From Acidisoma sp965199065 (lineage in GTDB: Bacteria > Pseudomonadota > Alphaproteobacteria > Acetobacterales > Acetobacteraceae): a stretch of 64,000 bases of DNA. The stretch lies in the NCBI RefSeq assembly GCF_965199065.1, contig NZ_CBDAQN010000003.1, forward strand, positions 558,001-622,000, given 5' to 3'. Made by a program: the position numbers and the translations under genes. Under the pieces are notes generated by a model. The model was not told where the DNA came from. It saw only the letters and a list, made by a program, of their open reading frames with translations, and searched no databases. Every line of letters starts with the position of its first letter. Position 1 is the first letter of the stretch. This document shows positions 26,062-35,269 of this stretch, one piece after another.

Positions 26062-27341
26062 CAGGTTAAACCAGCCGACAGGCGCCCGAGGTACCATTTG
26101 GCGAACTTCTCGACCAGCATCTCGGTGTAGGGCGAATAGGGTCCCGGCTCGTAGGCCGGGGTGCGGGCCCCCGCCTGCGCCATCTCCACCAGGGCCGCGT
26201 CCTGGGCATTGGTGGCGTTCCAGACGCCGGTGAGGTTCTCGACATCGTAGTCGATCCCCTCGCGCGCATCCTTGTGAACCAGCCACTTGGTCCGCACCAA
26301 TGTTGACTCGGCATCGATCGGGATCGCCGTGAAGGTCACGATGTGGTCGCTCATGAAATGGTGCCAGGAGTTGGGCTGCGTCCAGAAGGAGAGGCCGCCG
26401 AGCTTGCTGTCGGTGAGCTGCCCGAGCAGCCGCTTAGACGCCACGCGCGTATCGAGAGTCTGGCTTTCGCCCGATTGGTCGATCGGCAGGCGCTGCGTAC
26501 GGAAGCCGGTGATGCGGTCGTCGAGGTGGTCGAGCTCGGACGAGGGGATGCCGCAACTCTCCCAGCGCGCCGTGGACTGCACCACGAGGTCCTCGTAGCG
26601 CGCCGCCTGTTGCAGTTCGACCTCGTCCATCTGGCCGGGTGCGAAGCCGAAGCCGTAGGCGAACAGCGGGATGGTCAGCTCCGGGTGGTTGCCGGAGCAA
26701 TGATAACACTCCCGGTTGTTCTCCATCGTGAGCTTCCAGTTGCCCCGCTCGATGAGGTCGTTGGAGGCGGCGATCTTGCAGTTCCGCAGGTCGTGCGGCG
26801 CGAGATAGGGCGTCATTGCGGCGTCCATCGCGTCGATATCGGCGGGCGCATCGGCCGCGAGGCAGATGAAGACGAGCCCGGCGATGGAGCGGACATGGAC
26901 CGGCTTCAGCCCGAAGCAGCTGGTGTCGAAATCGGCGCCCATATGCTCGGCGTAGATGAGGCGGCCTTCAAGGTTGTAGGTCCACTGGTGGTAGCGGCAG
27001 ACGATGTTGCCGACCGCGCCGCTCTCCTCGTGCACGAGTTTTGCTCCGCGATGGCGGCAGACATTGTGGTAGGCGCGCAGGCCCATGTCGTCGTCGCGCA
27101 GGATGACGACGGAGTGGCGGCCGAGTGAGACGGTGACGTAGTCGCCGGGCTCCGGCACTTCGGGTTCGACGCAGGCATAGATCCAGTGGCGGCCGAAGAT
27201 GATCTCCATATCCGCCGCGAAGACCTCTTCGCTGGTATAGAAAGGAGCCTCAAGGCTGTAGCCCGGCTGGCGCCGCGCGATCAGCGAACGCAGCGCGGCG
27301 ACCGTTCCCTCACTCAGGCCGGTTCGTCCCAAGGTTGTCAT
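26061..27341 (-). CDS. gbcA: Glycine betaine monooxygenase, Rieske oxygenase subunit
   Basis: A 426-residue aromatic-ring-hydroxylase-type oxygenase that demethylates glycine betaine to dimethylglycine and formaldehyde. The Rieske [2Fe-2S] ligands are Cys95/His97 in CRHRGAK and Cys115/His118 in CRYHQW. The mononuclear iron region is ENNRECYHCSGNHPEL. Length and the MTTLGRTGLSEGTVAALRSL N-terminus fit GbcA. I reject the longer frame to 27617, which would overlap the regulator gene. It lies between gbdR and gbcB on the same strand. Identity is from family resemblance plus context. Confidence 0.9.
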   Translation of the reverse strand: MTTLGRTGLSEGTVAALRSLIARRQPGYSLEAPFYTSEEVFAADMEIIFGRHWIYACVEPEVPEPGDYVTVSLGRHSVVILRDDDMGLRAYHNVCRHRGAKLVHEESGAVGNIVCRYHQWTYNLEGRLIYAEHMGADFDTSCFGLKPVHVRSIAGLVFICLAADAPADIDAMDAAMTPYLAPHDLRNCKIAASNDLIERGNWKLTMENNRECYHCSGNHPELTIPLFAYGFGFAPGQMDEVELQQAARYEDLVVQSTARWESCGIPSSELDHLDDRITGFRTQRLPIDQSGESQTLDTRVASKRLLGQLTDSKLGGLSFWTQPNSWHHFMSDHIVTFTAIPIDAESTLVRTKWLVHKDAREGIDYDVENLTGVWNATNAQDAALVEMAQAGARTPAYEPGPYSPYTEMLVEKFAKWYLGRLSAGLT

Positions 27342-27444
27342 GGCCTCGATCTCCTTCTGCCGCGTGGCCGCATCCTCTGCGGCGGCGTCCGCCGGACGTG
27401 GCACGGATGCGACACCGGCTTTGCCTGAATCCGGCTCCCGCGCG

Positions 27445-28551
27445 CTACTCGAATATCCGCATCGCTGCCAGATGGGCGTCCGGCGGGGGAATGGTCGGCA
27501 GCCCGGGCATGTGGTCCGCCACCACGGCTCGTTCGCGCGCCCGCGCATCCGTCGGCGTAAAGCCGTGCAGCGCCTTGAACTTGCGCGAGAAATGCGCGCA
27601 GTCGGCGAACCCGGCATCGAGCGCGATCTCGGTGATCGAAAGGTCCGTATGGTCGAGCAGCCAGCGCGCGTAGCGCAGCCGCAGCAGCCGGTAATGCTGC
27701 GCCGGACGCACCCCCATCACGCTCTGGAACAGGCGCTCGAGCTGGCGCGGCGAAATGGAGAGCCGCGCGGCCAGCGTGGCGATCGGCAGCGGGTCGGCGA
27801 CATGCTGCTCCATGAGCAGCAGCGCGCGGCGGACGCGTTCGTCGCCGATGACCTCGTCGGCGGCGGGAGGGTGCGGCTGCGCCTCGCTGCCCGACCGCAC
27901 CCGGTCCAGCAGCAGGATGTGCCGCGCCTTCTGGGCAATGGCGCGGCCAAGATGCCGTTCGATGAGGAAGCTCGCGAGATCGGCTGTCCCGGCGCCCCCC
28001 GAGCAGGTGATGCGGTTCCCGTCGACGAAGAACATGCGGTCCGCGATGACGCGGTGGTCGGGGAACTCGGACAGAAAATCCTGGTAGCAATACCAGCTCA
28101 CGCAGACGCGCCGGCCCTTCATGAGCCCGGCGCGGCATAGGATGAAACCGCCGGTGCAGAGGCCGACGAGCGTCACGCCGTCGCGCGCGGCGGCGGCGAG
28201 GTAGGCGTTCGTCTCGTCGTCGATCTGCGGCCCGGCGTGAAGCAGGCCGCCGACGACCACGATGTAGTCGAAGTTCTTCGGGTCGAGGAAGCCGCTGTCC
28301 CGCGTGATGTTGACGCCGCAGCTGGCCCGCACCGCGATCTGACGGCTGGACATGATGGTCCAGCGGCAGAGGATGCGGCGGCTGCGGTCGCCCTCGTCGG
28401 CGGCGAGGCGCAGGAAGTCGATGAAGAGCGAAAACGCCGAGAGGGTGAAGTTGTCCGCCAGGATGAAGCCCACGGAGAGCGGCGGACGGGCTCGCAGCCC
28501 GGCCATCTTGCCGTCTTCAGCCAGTTTGCCCCGGTAGAGATCAGCGACCAT
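27445..28551 (-). CDS. gbdR: GlxA/AraC-type regulator, GbdR-like
   Basis: A 368-residue regulator. The N-terminal DJ-1/PfpI-like amidotransferase fold (about 25-215, with GLCTGGFILCRAGLMKG and GNRITCSGGAGTADL) is joined to a C-terminal AraC double helix-turn-helix (about 245-345, LSISPRQLERLFQSVMGVRP and ITEIALDAGFADCAHFSRKF). This architecture is that of GbdR/CdhR, which activate betaine, dimethylglycine or carnitine catabolic genes. It lies directly upstream of gbcA on the same strand, separated by 103 bp, so it probably controls gbcAB and itself. The specific effector is inferred. Confidence 0.85.
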   Translation of the reverse strand: MVADLYRGKLAEDGKMAGLRARPPLSVGFILADNFTLSAFSLFIDFLRLAADEGDRSRRILCRWTIMSSRQIAVRASCGVNITRDSGFLDPKNFDYIVVVGGLLHAGPQIDDETNAYLAAAARDGVTLVGLCTGGFILCRAGLMKGRRVCVSWYCYQDFLSEFPDHRVIADRMFFVDGNRITCSGGAGTADLASFLIERHLGRAIAQKARHILLLDRVRSGSEAQPHPPAADEVIGDERVRRALLLMEQHVADPLPIATLAARLSISPRQLERLFQSVMGVRPAQHYRLLRLRYARWLLDHTDLSITEIALDAGFADCAHFSRKFKALHGFTPTDARARERAVVADHMPGLPTIPPPDAHLAAMRIFE

Positions 28552-28638
28552 TGGTTCTATTACCGTTCCGGGACCGTTTCGCGAAGCGGTATCCGCCCCT
28601 CCTCTCCCGTGTCCTCGCGTTGCATCAGTGAGAGGGCG

Positions 28639-29448
28639 TCAGCCCTGCTCCTCCTGCGTGATGACGATAAAGGTCTTGAGAATGCTCGGCCCGAAGATCG
28701 TCGAGATGGCGACGTCCGCCGCGTCGCGGCCGATCGCGATGAGAATGCGGCCGATGCGGCGCTTGTTGTGCCGCGCGTCGAACGTGTACCAGCGGCCGCC
28801 GAGGAACGCCTGGAACCAGCCGCTGAAGTCCATCGGCGCGGTATCGGGCGGGACGCCGATATCGCCGAGATAGCCGGTGCAGTAGCGCGCCGGAATGTTC
28901 ATGCAGCGGCACAGCGTGAGCGCCAGATGCGCGAAGTCGCGGCAGACGCCGGTGCCCTCCTGCCAGCCCTCGTACGCGGTCCGCGTGCTCCGCGCCGCCT
29001 GGTAGTTGAAGGTGATATGGTTGTGCGTCCACTCGACGATCGCCGCGACCTTTGCCCAGCCATCCGGCAGGTGCCCGAATTGCGACCATGCGAAGTCGAG
29101 CAGCTTCTCGGTCTCGCAGTATCGGCTGCCGAGGAGATAGACGAGCGTGTCGGGCGGCAGGTCCTCGACCGCATGCTGAATGGCGTCGGGATTGTAATCG
29201 TCCAGCACTCCGGGATCGCGGATGACCGTGTTGGCGTGGAAGGTCGTCTCGCCCGGCGGCACCATCACGCGGCTGCACAGGTTGCCGAAGAGGTCGTAGT
29301 ACTGGTGGATGGGCAGCGAAGGGTTGGAGTGGATGTAATCCGGCGCCAGCAGATCGGCTGCCCGCTCCGGGCGCGTGTTCAGCATCAGGACCATCGGCGT
29401 CGGCTGCGGCACCTGGAAGGAAATTTCGTAGCCGATCCTGATAAGCAT
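28639..29448 (-). CDS. Transglutaminase-like cysteine peptidase family protein
   Basis: A 269-residue transglutaminase-fold protein. An N-terminal beta domain (IRIGYEISFQVPQPTPMVLM) precedes the core, with the catalytic Cys in EGTGVCRDFAHLALTLCR, the His/Asp pair in WYTFDARHNKRRIGR and the conserved RYCTGYLGDIG. No signal peptide is evident. Such proteins are often found with circularly permuted ATP-grasp and alpha-E genes, but neither is present here. The start MLIRIGYEI is chosen since the upstream 40 residues lack similarity to the fold. It may be a protease or ligase of unknown substrate. Confidence 0.85.
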   Translation of the reverse strand: MLIRIGYEISFQVPQPTPMVLMLNTRPERAADLLAPDYIHSNPSLPIHQYYDLFGNLCSRVMVPPGETTFHANTVIRDPGVLDDYNPDAIQHAVEDLPPDTLVYLLGSRYCETEKLLDFAWSQFGHLPDGWAKVAAIVEWTHNHITFNYQAARSTRTAYEGWQEGTGVCRDFAHLALTLCRCMNIPARYCTGYLGDIGVPPDTAPMDFSGWFQAFLGGRWYTFDARHNKRRIGRILIAIGRDAADVAISTIFGPSILKTFIVITQEEQG

Positions 29449-29646
29449 GGAGCTCTCTTTCCGTGTCGGGCGGGGGTCGGCGCCGCCTGGTTCCCAATAA
29501 TGTCCGGGCAGAGCCGGATTATCGCCTTCGTTCCGGCCAAGTAAACCGGCATTCTGACGATCAGGCACGGACCCCCGCGGCGTTGCGGCGGTCCGCCCTC
29601 AGCGAATGCAAGATCCGGGCAAAGGTGCCTTCGCGTTCCGAGCGGT

Positions 29647-31167
29647 TTAGCTCAGCCGGTTGCGTTTGGGCGCGGCGGCAAACCGCACCGCCTCCTCCGC
29701 CGCGCGGAACAGGGCGCGCGCCTTGTGCCGGCTCTCCTCGTATTCCAGCTCCGGCACGCTGTCGGCGACCACGCCCCCACCCGCCTGCACATGCATCACG
29801 CCGTCCTTCACTACGGCGGTCCGCAGCCCGATGCAGGTGTCCATCGTGCCATCCGGCGCGAAATATCCGATGCAGCCGCCATAGATGCCGCGCCGCGTCG
29901 GCTCCAGCTCCTCGATGATCTGCATCGCCCGCACCTTCGGCGCGCCGGAGAGCGTGCCCGCCGGAAATCCCGCCGCCAGCGCGTCCAGCGCCGTCAGCCC
30001 CGGGCGCAACTTGCCCTGCACGGTCGACGAGATGTGCATGACGTGGCTGAACCGCTCGATGGCGAAACTCTCCAGCACCTTCACGCTCCCCAGTTCCGAG
30101 ACGCGTCCGACGTCGTTGCGCCCGAGATCGAGCAGCATGAGATGCTCCGCCCGTTCCTTGGGGTCGGCGAGCAGTTCCGCTTCCAGCCTCGCATCCTCGG
30201 CGGGGTCGGCGTTGCGTGGCCGGGTGCCGGCCAGGGGACGGATCGTCACCAGTCCGTCGCGCAGGCGAACGAGGATTTCCGGGCTGCTGCCGACGACCGC
30301 GAAGCCGCCGAAGTCGAGGAAGAACAGGAAGGGCGCGGGGTTGATCCGCCGCAGCGCGCGATAGAGTGCGAAGGGCGGCAGCGGGAACGGCACCGAGAAG
30401 CGCTGGCTCGGCACCACCTGGAAGGCGTCGCCCGCGGCGATGTACTCCTTCATCCGCTCGACCATCTCCAGGAAGTAGCCTTTCGGCATGTTCGACTGCG
30501 GCTCGCCGAGGCTGATCGGCTCGATCGCCGCCGCTGGCAGGGGCAGCGGCTGCATCATGGCGCTCTCCACCGCATCCAGCCGCGCGACTGCGCTCTCGTG
30601 CGCGGCCTCGGCCGAGATCCCCTCGGTGGGATAGGCAGGCGCCGCGAGCGTCAGCATGTCGCGCACGTTGTCGAAGATCACGAAGACGGTCGGGCGGATG
30701 AGGATCGCCTCGGGCACGCCGAGCGCGTCCGTGTTCTTCTCGGGCAGCCGCTCCATCAGCCGCACCATGTCGTAGCCGAGGTAGCCGACGAGGCCACCGG
30801 CCATCGGCGGCAGGCCCGGCGGCAGGTCGAGCCGGTTGCGGGCGAGCAGCGCGCGCAGGCTGTCCAGCGGCAACGCCTCTTCCGGGACAAAGGCATCGGG
30901 CGTGGTCAGGGCATCGGCGTTGATGGCGGCGCGGCCGCGCTCGCAGCGCCAGATGAGGTCTGGCGCCATGCCGATGATCGAGTAGCGTCCGCGTGACGCC
31001 CCGCCCTCGATGCTTTCCAGCAGGAACGAGAAGGGCTGGCCGTGCGCCACCTTGAGGAAGGCGCCGACCGGCGTTTCGAGGTCGGCCGGGCTGTCGCGCC
31101 AGACCAGCGCGCCCTGTCCTGCCTCGTAAGCGGCGCGGAAGCGGCTGTCGGGTCCGTCGGCGATCAT
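29647..31167 (-). CDS. trpE: Anthranilate synthase component I
   Basis: A 506-residue chorismate-utilising enzyme that makes anthranilate with glutamine-derived ammonia. The N-terminal feedback site is visible as FLLESIEGG (tryptophan-binding LLES). The catalytic domain includes SPEILVRLRDG, IRPLAGTRPR, MLLDLGRNDVGRV, GTLSGAPKVRAMQIIEELEP and AGGGVVADSVPE. ppiD lies 28 bp upstream, an arrangement common in alphaproteobacteria. The usual downstream trpG-trpD-trpC are missing; a transglutaminase-like gene follows instead. The small subunit must therefore be encoded elsewhere. Confidence 0.96.
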   Translation of the reverse strand: MIADGPDSRFRAAYEAGQGALVWRDSPADLETPVGAFLKVAHGQPFSFLLESIEGGASRGRYSIIGMAPDLIWRCERGRAAINADALTTPDAFVPEEALPLDSLRALLARNRLDLPPGLPPMAGGLVGYLGYDMVRLMERLPEKNTDALGVPEAILIRPTVFVIFDNVRDMLTLAAPAYPTEGISAEAAHESAVARLDAVESAMMQPLPLPAAAIEPISLGEPQSNMPKGYFLEMVERMKEYIAAGDAFQVVPSQRFSVPFPLPPFALYRALRRINPAPFLFFLDFGGFAVVGSSPEILVRLRDGLVTIRPLAGTRPRNADPAEDARLEAELLADPKERAEHLMLLDLGRNDVGRVSELGSVKVLESFAIERFSHVMHISSTVQGKLRPGLTALDALAAGFPAGTLSGAPKVRAMQIIEELEPTRRGIYGGCIGYFAPDGTMDTCIGLRTAVVKDGVMHVQAGGGVVADSVPELEYEESRHKARALFRAAEEAVRFAAAPKRNRLS

Positions 31168-31195
31168 CGGTCGGTTGTCCTTCAGTGGTTCAAGA

Positions 31196-33103
31196 TCAGG
31201 GTTGGGCGATCTGCTGGATGACGGCCTGATTGATGCGCGGATTGGCCCGCGCCGTCACCACCCCGGCGAACACCGCCTGCATGTCGTCCGCCAGGTTGCC
31301 GCTCAGCGACGCCTTCAGCTGCTGATAGCCGACGGGATCGGCATCCGGGTTCGGTGTCTGGATCTGCGCGAGCTGAGCGACGACGAAGCCATTCGGCGTC
31401 TCGATCATCGTGCTCTCTCCCTGCTTGAGGCTGAACAGCGGAGCGATGAGGTTCGCCGGCACCCCGGCGGGCGCCTGACCGCTACGGGTCAGCGGCGGCG
31501 TTGTCGTCACCTGCAGGCCGAGCGGCTCGGCGACCCCTTGCAGCGTGCGGCCGCCCTTCAGCGCCTGCAGCATGTTGGTCGCCGTCATCTCCTGTGTCCG
31601 CTGCATCTGCGCCGCCGTCCAGGAGGCGAGCACCTGCGGCTGCACGTCGGCATAGGCCTTGGTCGTGGCGGGGGTGATGCCGTCCACGGTCAGCGCGAAG
31701 TAGCTGTTGTCGGGACCATTGATGAGTGCTGCCGGCTGTCCGACGGCCTGCTTGAAGGCCTGGGCGACGACCGCCTGATGCAGCGCCGGCGTGCCGGGAA
31801 TGGGCGCCGGCTGGCCCTGCTCGGTGAGGCCGTTGCTGTCGATCGAGCCTTCCAGAGCCGCCAGCCCGAGGTTGCCCGGCAGACGTTCCAGGGGCGTCCG
31901 TCCGGCCAGCGCGTCCTGCAGCGCATCGACGCGCTGGTTGACGAGGGCGATCGCGCGTTGCCGCGCGATTTGCTGGCGCAGCGCGGGCGCTGCCTGGGCA
32001 AAGGTCTGCGCCGCGCCGCCGGGCGTGACGGCGGTCACGTCCAGCACGGCCCAACCACCCGCGCCGTTGGCGATCGGCCCGGTCACCGTATTGGCGGGCG
32101 CCTTGAAGGCGGCCTGGGCCAAGGCGGCGCTCGGCAGTTCGGAGGCGGTGATGTTCGGCAGCAGCAGCGCCGTCGCGCCCGCAGCCGTCGCGGCTTTCTG
32201 GATGGCGCCCCAATCGGCGCCGCCCGTCCATTGGCGAGCGAGGGCCTGGGCCGCGGCCTGGTCCTGCGCCACCACCACCTCGACCGTGCGCTTCTCCGGC
32301 AGCGCCGGCGAGTTGGCGACCATGCGGTCATAGGCCGCGCGGATATCGGCCTCGGGGACGGGCATATCCCGCGCCAGAACGTCGGGGCTGAGGATCACCA
32401 GGGTGATGCGGCGATATTCGGGGGCGCTGAACTCCGTGGGGTGGTTGCTGTACCAGCGGTGCAGCACGGCGTCGGCGGGCGGGCTTGGCGCCGCGGCGGC
32501 CGCGAAGGGCAGCTGCACCAGGTCGGCGATGCGGGTCTGGTTCTCGAATGCATAGACCGTCTTCACCATCACGGCGGGCGCGGTGGCGGCGGCGCGGACC
32601 GAATCCAGCAGCTGGTTGCGGATGATCTGCGCCTGCATGAGGTGCAGGAACTCGGTCTCGCTGAGGCCGTTCGCCTGCAGCAGCTGGTCGAACTGGGTGC
32701 GGCTGAACTGGTGGTTCTGGTTCTGGAAGGCGTCCATGGCGAAGACCTCGCGGCGGACATCGGCATCGGGCGCGGCCAGGTCCATGCGGTTGGCCATCTG
32801 GTCGGTTGCCGTCTGCGCCACCAGGCGGGCCGCGGACTGCTCGGCGAGCATCAGCCGCATCTGGGGCGTGATCTGGTCCGGGCTGCCGAGCTGCTGCGCC
32901 GCCTGCTGCATCTGCTGACGGAACGCGGTCTGCACGTCCTGCGGGCTGATGGCGACCCCGCCAACGCGGGCGGCGGAATTGTCGCTCCCCAGGATGTCGG
33001 GCAGGACGTTGCCGATGCCCCAGAGCCCAAATGCCGCGATCAGCAGAATGAAGAAGATGCGGACGGGCCAGGTGTTGAGCGAGCTTCGGAGCAGAGCGAG
33101 CAT
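31196..33103 (-). CDS. ppiD: Peptidyl-prolyl isomerase PpiD (SurA-like chaperone)
   Basis: A 635-residue periplasmic folding factor anchored to the inner membrane. Residues 12-34 form the single membrane segment (VRIFFILLIAAFGLWGIGNV). The N-terminal SurA-like domain follows (VGGVAISPQDVQTAFRQQ, FNFNQ-like ETEFLHLMQAQIIRNQLLDS), then a degenerate parvulin domain around 240-360 and a C-terminal helical region. The isomerase domain of PpiD is usually inactive, so a chaperone role is likely. It is divergent from tpiA and lies before trpE. Confidence 0.9.
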   Translation of the reverse strand: MLALLRSSLNTWPVRIFFILLIAAFGLWGIGNVLPDILGSDNSAARVGGVAISPQDVQTAFRQQMQQAAQQLGSPDQITPQMRLMLAEQSAARLVAQTATDQMANRMDLAAPDADVRREVFAMDAFQNQNHQFSRTQFDQLLQANGLSETEFLHLMQAQIIRNQLLDSVRAAATAPAVMVKTVYAFENQTRIADLVQLPFAAAAAPSPPADAVLHRWYSNHPTEFSAPEYRRITLVILSPDVLARDMPVPEADIRAAYDRMVANSPALPEKRTVEVVVAQDQAAAQALARQWTGGADWGAIQKAATAAGATALLLPNITASELPSAALAQAAFKAPANTVTGPIANGAGGWAVLDVTAVTPGGAAQTFAQAAPALRQQIARQRAIALVNQRVDALQDALAGRTPLERLPGNLGLAALEGSIDSNGLTEQGQPAPIPGTPALHQAVVAQAFKQAVGQPAALINGPDNSYFALTVDGITPATTKAYADVQPQVLASWTAAQMQRTQEMTATNMLQALKGGRTLQGVAEPLGLQVTTTPPLTRSGQAPAGVPANLIAPLFSLKQGESTMIETPNGFVVAQLAQIQTPNPDADPVGYQQLKASLSGNLADDMQAVFAGVVTARANPRINQAVIQQIAQP

Positions 33104-33230
33104 CGGGCGAGTACAACCTGATCAATGAAGGGGCGCACACTTAGCAGACCGTTGGCCGTTTGCCAGTTGCCGCCTATCCGATTAAGGCGAGGCAGCTAAC
33201 TGCGGGCTGCTTCAGAGCCACATGGGAGGG

Positions 33231-33959
33231 ATGATGCGCCCACTGATCGCCGGCAACTGGAAGATGCACGGGCTGACGGAGGACTCCGCCGCCCTCGCCC
33301 GCGGGATCAGGGCCGGGCTCGGCGATCTTTCCGCGGAGGTGCTCGTCTGCCCGCCCTTCACGCAGATCGCGGCTGTTGCCGCCATCCTGGAGGGCAGCGG
33401 CGTGGCCGTCGGCGGCCAGAACTTCTATCCGGCGCCCCTCGGCCCCCACACCGGAGAGATTTCGGCGACCATGCTGCGAGACCTCGGGGCTCGCTACGTC
33501 ATCCTTGGCCATTCGGAGCGCCGGGCCGACCAGGGCGAAACTGACGCCATGGTCGCCGCGAAGGTCAAGGCCGCGGTCGCGGCCGGGCTCATCCCGATCG
33601 TCTGCGTGGGCGAGACCGGTGCGCAGCGCGCGGCGGGTCAGCAGGAAGCGGTGGTTGGCGGGCAGTTGGCGGGCAGCCTGGGCGCGGAGTTCGCGGGCGT
33701 CGTCGCCTACGAGCCGATCTGGGCCATCGGCACGGGGAAGGTGCCGACTGTCGCGGACATCAGGGGAATGCACGCCTTCATCCGGGCCGAGCTGGTGCGG
33801 CTCCAGCCGGAGGGCGCAGGCACACGGATATTGTATGGCGGCTCGGTGAAGCCGGGGAACGCGGCGGAGATACTTGCGGTGCCCGAGGTCGGCGGCGCGC
33901 TGGTGGGCGGCGCCAGCCTTGTCGCCGACGACTTCCTGAGGATCATCGCCGCCGCCTGA
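33231..33959 (+). CDS. tpiA: Triosephosphate isomerase
   Basis: A 242-residue glycolytic TIM barrel interconverting dihydroxyacetone phosphate and glyceraldehyde-3-phosphate. Active-site residues are all visible: Lys in LIAGNWKMHG, His in LGHSERR and Glu in AYEPIWAIGTGKVP; the phosphate-binding LYGGSVKPGNA is present. Start choice is ambiguous: ATGs lie at 33222, 33231 and 33234, and a GGGAGG at 33224-33229 fits the latter two. It is divergent from ppiD. Confidence 0.95.
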   Translation: MMRPLIAGNWKMHGLTEDSAALARGIRAGLGDLSAEVLVCPPFTQIAAVAAILEGSGVAVGGQNFYPAPLGPHTGEISATMLRDLGARYVILGHSERRADQGETDAMVAAKVKAAVAAGLIPIVCVGETGAQRAAGQQEAVVGGQLAGSLGAEFAGVVAYEPIWAIGTGKVPTVADIRGMHAFIRAELVRLQPEGAGTRILYGGSVKPGNAAEILAVPEVGGALVGGASLVADDFLRIIAAA

Positions 33960-34162
33960 TCGTGGTAGGGCAGCCCGGCCAAGGCCGTTCAGGCTCCGTC
34001 GCGCAGCCCACGAATGCGCCGGGGTAGCTGACCGCTGACGATCCGCCCTACCTACAACCGGTCGCCGCTGCTATAGCGCACCGCAACACGTAAGCCTCCT
34101 GGCGCCTCCCTGGCGAGTTGCCGCGTGGCCTCGTGCCCGCAGAGATACCCAAGGATCGCGCC

Positions 34163-34927
34163 ATGGCCCGCCGCAGACAGCTCTATGAGGGAAAAGCGAA
34201 GATCCTCTTCGAAGGGCCGGAACCCGGCACCCTCGTGCAGTACTTCAAGGACGATGCCACCGCCTTCAACGCCCAGAAGAAGGGCGTCATCACCGGCAAA
34301 GGCGTGCTCAACAACCGCATCAGCGAGTTCCTGATGCTCCGCCTCGGCGAGATCGGCGTCCCCACCCATTTCGTCCGGCGTCTGAACATGCGCGAGCAGC
34401 TCATCCGCGAGGTCGAGATCATCCCGCTGGAAGTCGTGGTCCGCAATGTCGCCGCCGGCAGCATCTCGACGCGGCTCGGCATCCCGGAGGGCACCCGCCT
34501 GCCACGCTCGATCATCGAGTATTATTACAAAAACGACGGGCTGAACGACCCGATGGTGGCCGAGGAGCACATCACCGCCTTCGGCTGGGCGGCGCCCGCG
34601 GACATGGACGACATCGTCTCCCTCACCCTCCGGATCAACGACTTCCTGACCGGCCTGTTCCTCGGCGTCGGCATCACCCTCGTCGACTTCAAGCTGGAGT
34701 TCGGCCGGCTCTGGGAGAACGAGGAGATGCGGATTGTGTTGGCCGACGAGATCAGCCCGGACAACTGCCGCCTGTGGGACACGAAGACTAACGAGAAGAT
34801 GGACAAGGACCGCTTCCGCCGCGACCTCGGCAAGGTCGAGGAGGCCTATCAGGAGGTGGCCAAGCGGCTCGGCATCCTGCCCGAGGCCGGGATGCGAGAC
34901 CTCAAGGGGCCGGAGATCATGCAATGA
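34163..34927 (+). CDS. purC: SAICAR synthase
   Basis: A 254-residue phosphoribosylaminoimidazole-succinocarboxamide synthase, adding aspartate to CAIR in purine synthesis. Typical segments are QLYEGKAKILFE, VVVRNVAAGSISTRLGI, EYYYKNDGLNDPMV and DFKLEFGR followed by LADEISPDNCRLWD. An AAGGA lies 7 nt before ATG 34163, which decides against the longer frame. Its TGA overlaps the purS start (ATGA at 34924-34927), so the two are translationally coupled. Confidence 0.96.
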   Translation: MARRRQLYEGKAKILFEGPEPGTLVQYFKDDATAFNAQKKGVITGKGVLNNRISEFLMLRLGEIGVPTHFVRRLNMREQLIREVEIIPLEVVVRNVAAGSISTRLGIPEGTRLPRSIIEYYYKNDGLNDPMVAEEHITAFGWAAPADMDDIVSLTLRINDFLTGLFLGVGITLVDFKLEFGRLWENEEMRIVLADEISPDNCRLWDTKTNEKMDKDRFRRDLGKVEEAYQEVAKRLGILPEAGMRDLKGPEIMQ

Positions 34928-35163
34928 AGGCGATCGTCACCGTCATGCTGAAGCCGGGCGTGCTCGATCCGCAGGGCCGCGCCATCGGCCACGCGCTGGA
35001 AACGCTCGGTTTCGCGGGCGTGGGTGAGGTTCGCGCCGGCAAGGTCATCGAGCTTGATCTCGCCGAGACGGACGCGGCCCGGGCACGCGCGAGCGCCGAG
35101 GCAATGGCGTCCAAGTTGCTCGCCAACACAGTCATCGAGAGTTTCCGCGTCGAGGTGGTGTAG
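34924..35163 (+). CDS. purS: FGAM synthase subunit PurS
   Basis: A 79-residue PurS, the small subunit of the three-part formylglycinamidine ribonucleotide synthase (PurS-PurQ-PurL). It shows the compact KAIVTVMLKPGVLDPQG start and ends in ANTVIESFRVEVV. It overlaps purC by four bases. In most alphaproteobacteria purQ follows at once; here a 2.5-kb c-di-GMP signalling gene lies in between. Confidence 0.95.
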   Translation: MKAIVTVMLKPGVLDPQGRAIGHALETLGFAGVGEVRAGKVIELDLAETDAARARASAEAMASKLLANTVIESFRVEVV

Positions 35164-35176
35164 CGCGCTCCAACGG

Positions 35177-35213
35177 ACGAACCCCGGCGGCAAGACCGTT
35201 TTCTGAGGTTCGT
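35177..35213 (+). terminator. Inverted repeat after purS, possible terminator
   Basis: ACGAACC (35177-35183) and GGTTCGT (35207-35213) form a perfect 7-bp stem with a 23-nt loop, 14 bp after the purS stop. It could end the purC-purS transcript, but the loop is long and no T-run follows the stem. Confidence 0.3.
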
Positions 35214-35269
35214 AAGATCGAATTAAGACACTTCCGGTTAAAGGATGCGTAATCGGAATCGGTGTCAGC

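Noticed and set aside
31175..33121. 648-codon open frame on the plus strand
   Set aside because: Antisense to ppiD, with repetitive Arg/Gly/His composition and no domain.
33963..34052. GGTAGGGC and GCCCTACC inverted repeat between tpiA and purC
   Set aside because: The arms are about 75 nt apart with no supporting structure, so chance pairing in GC-rich DNA is likely.
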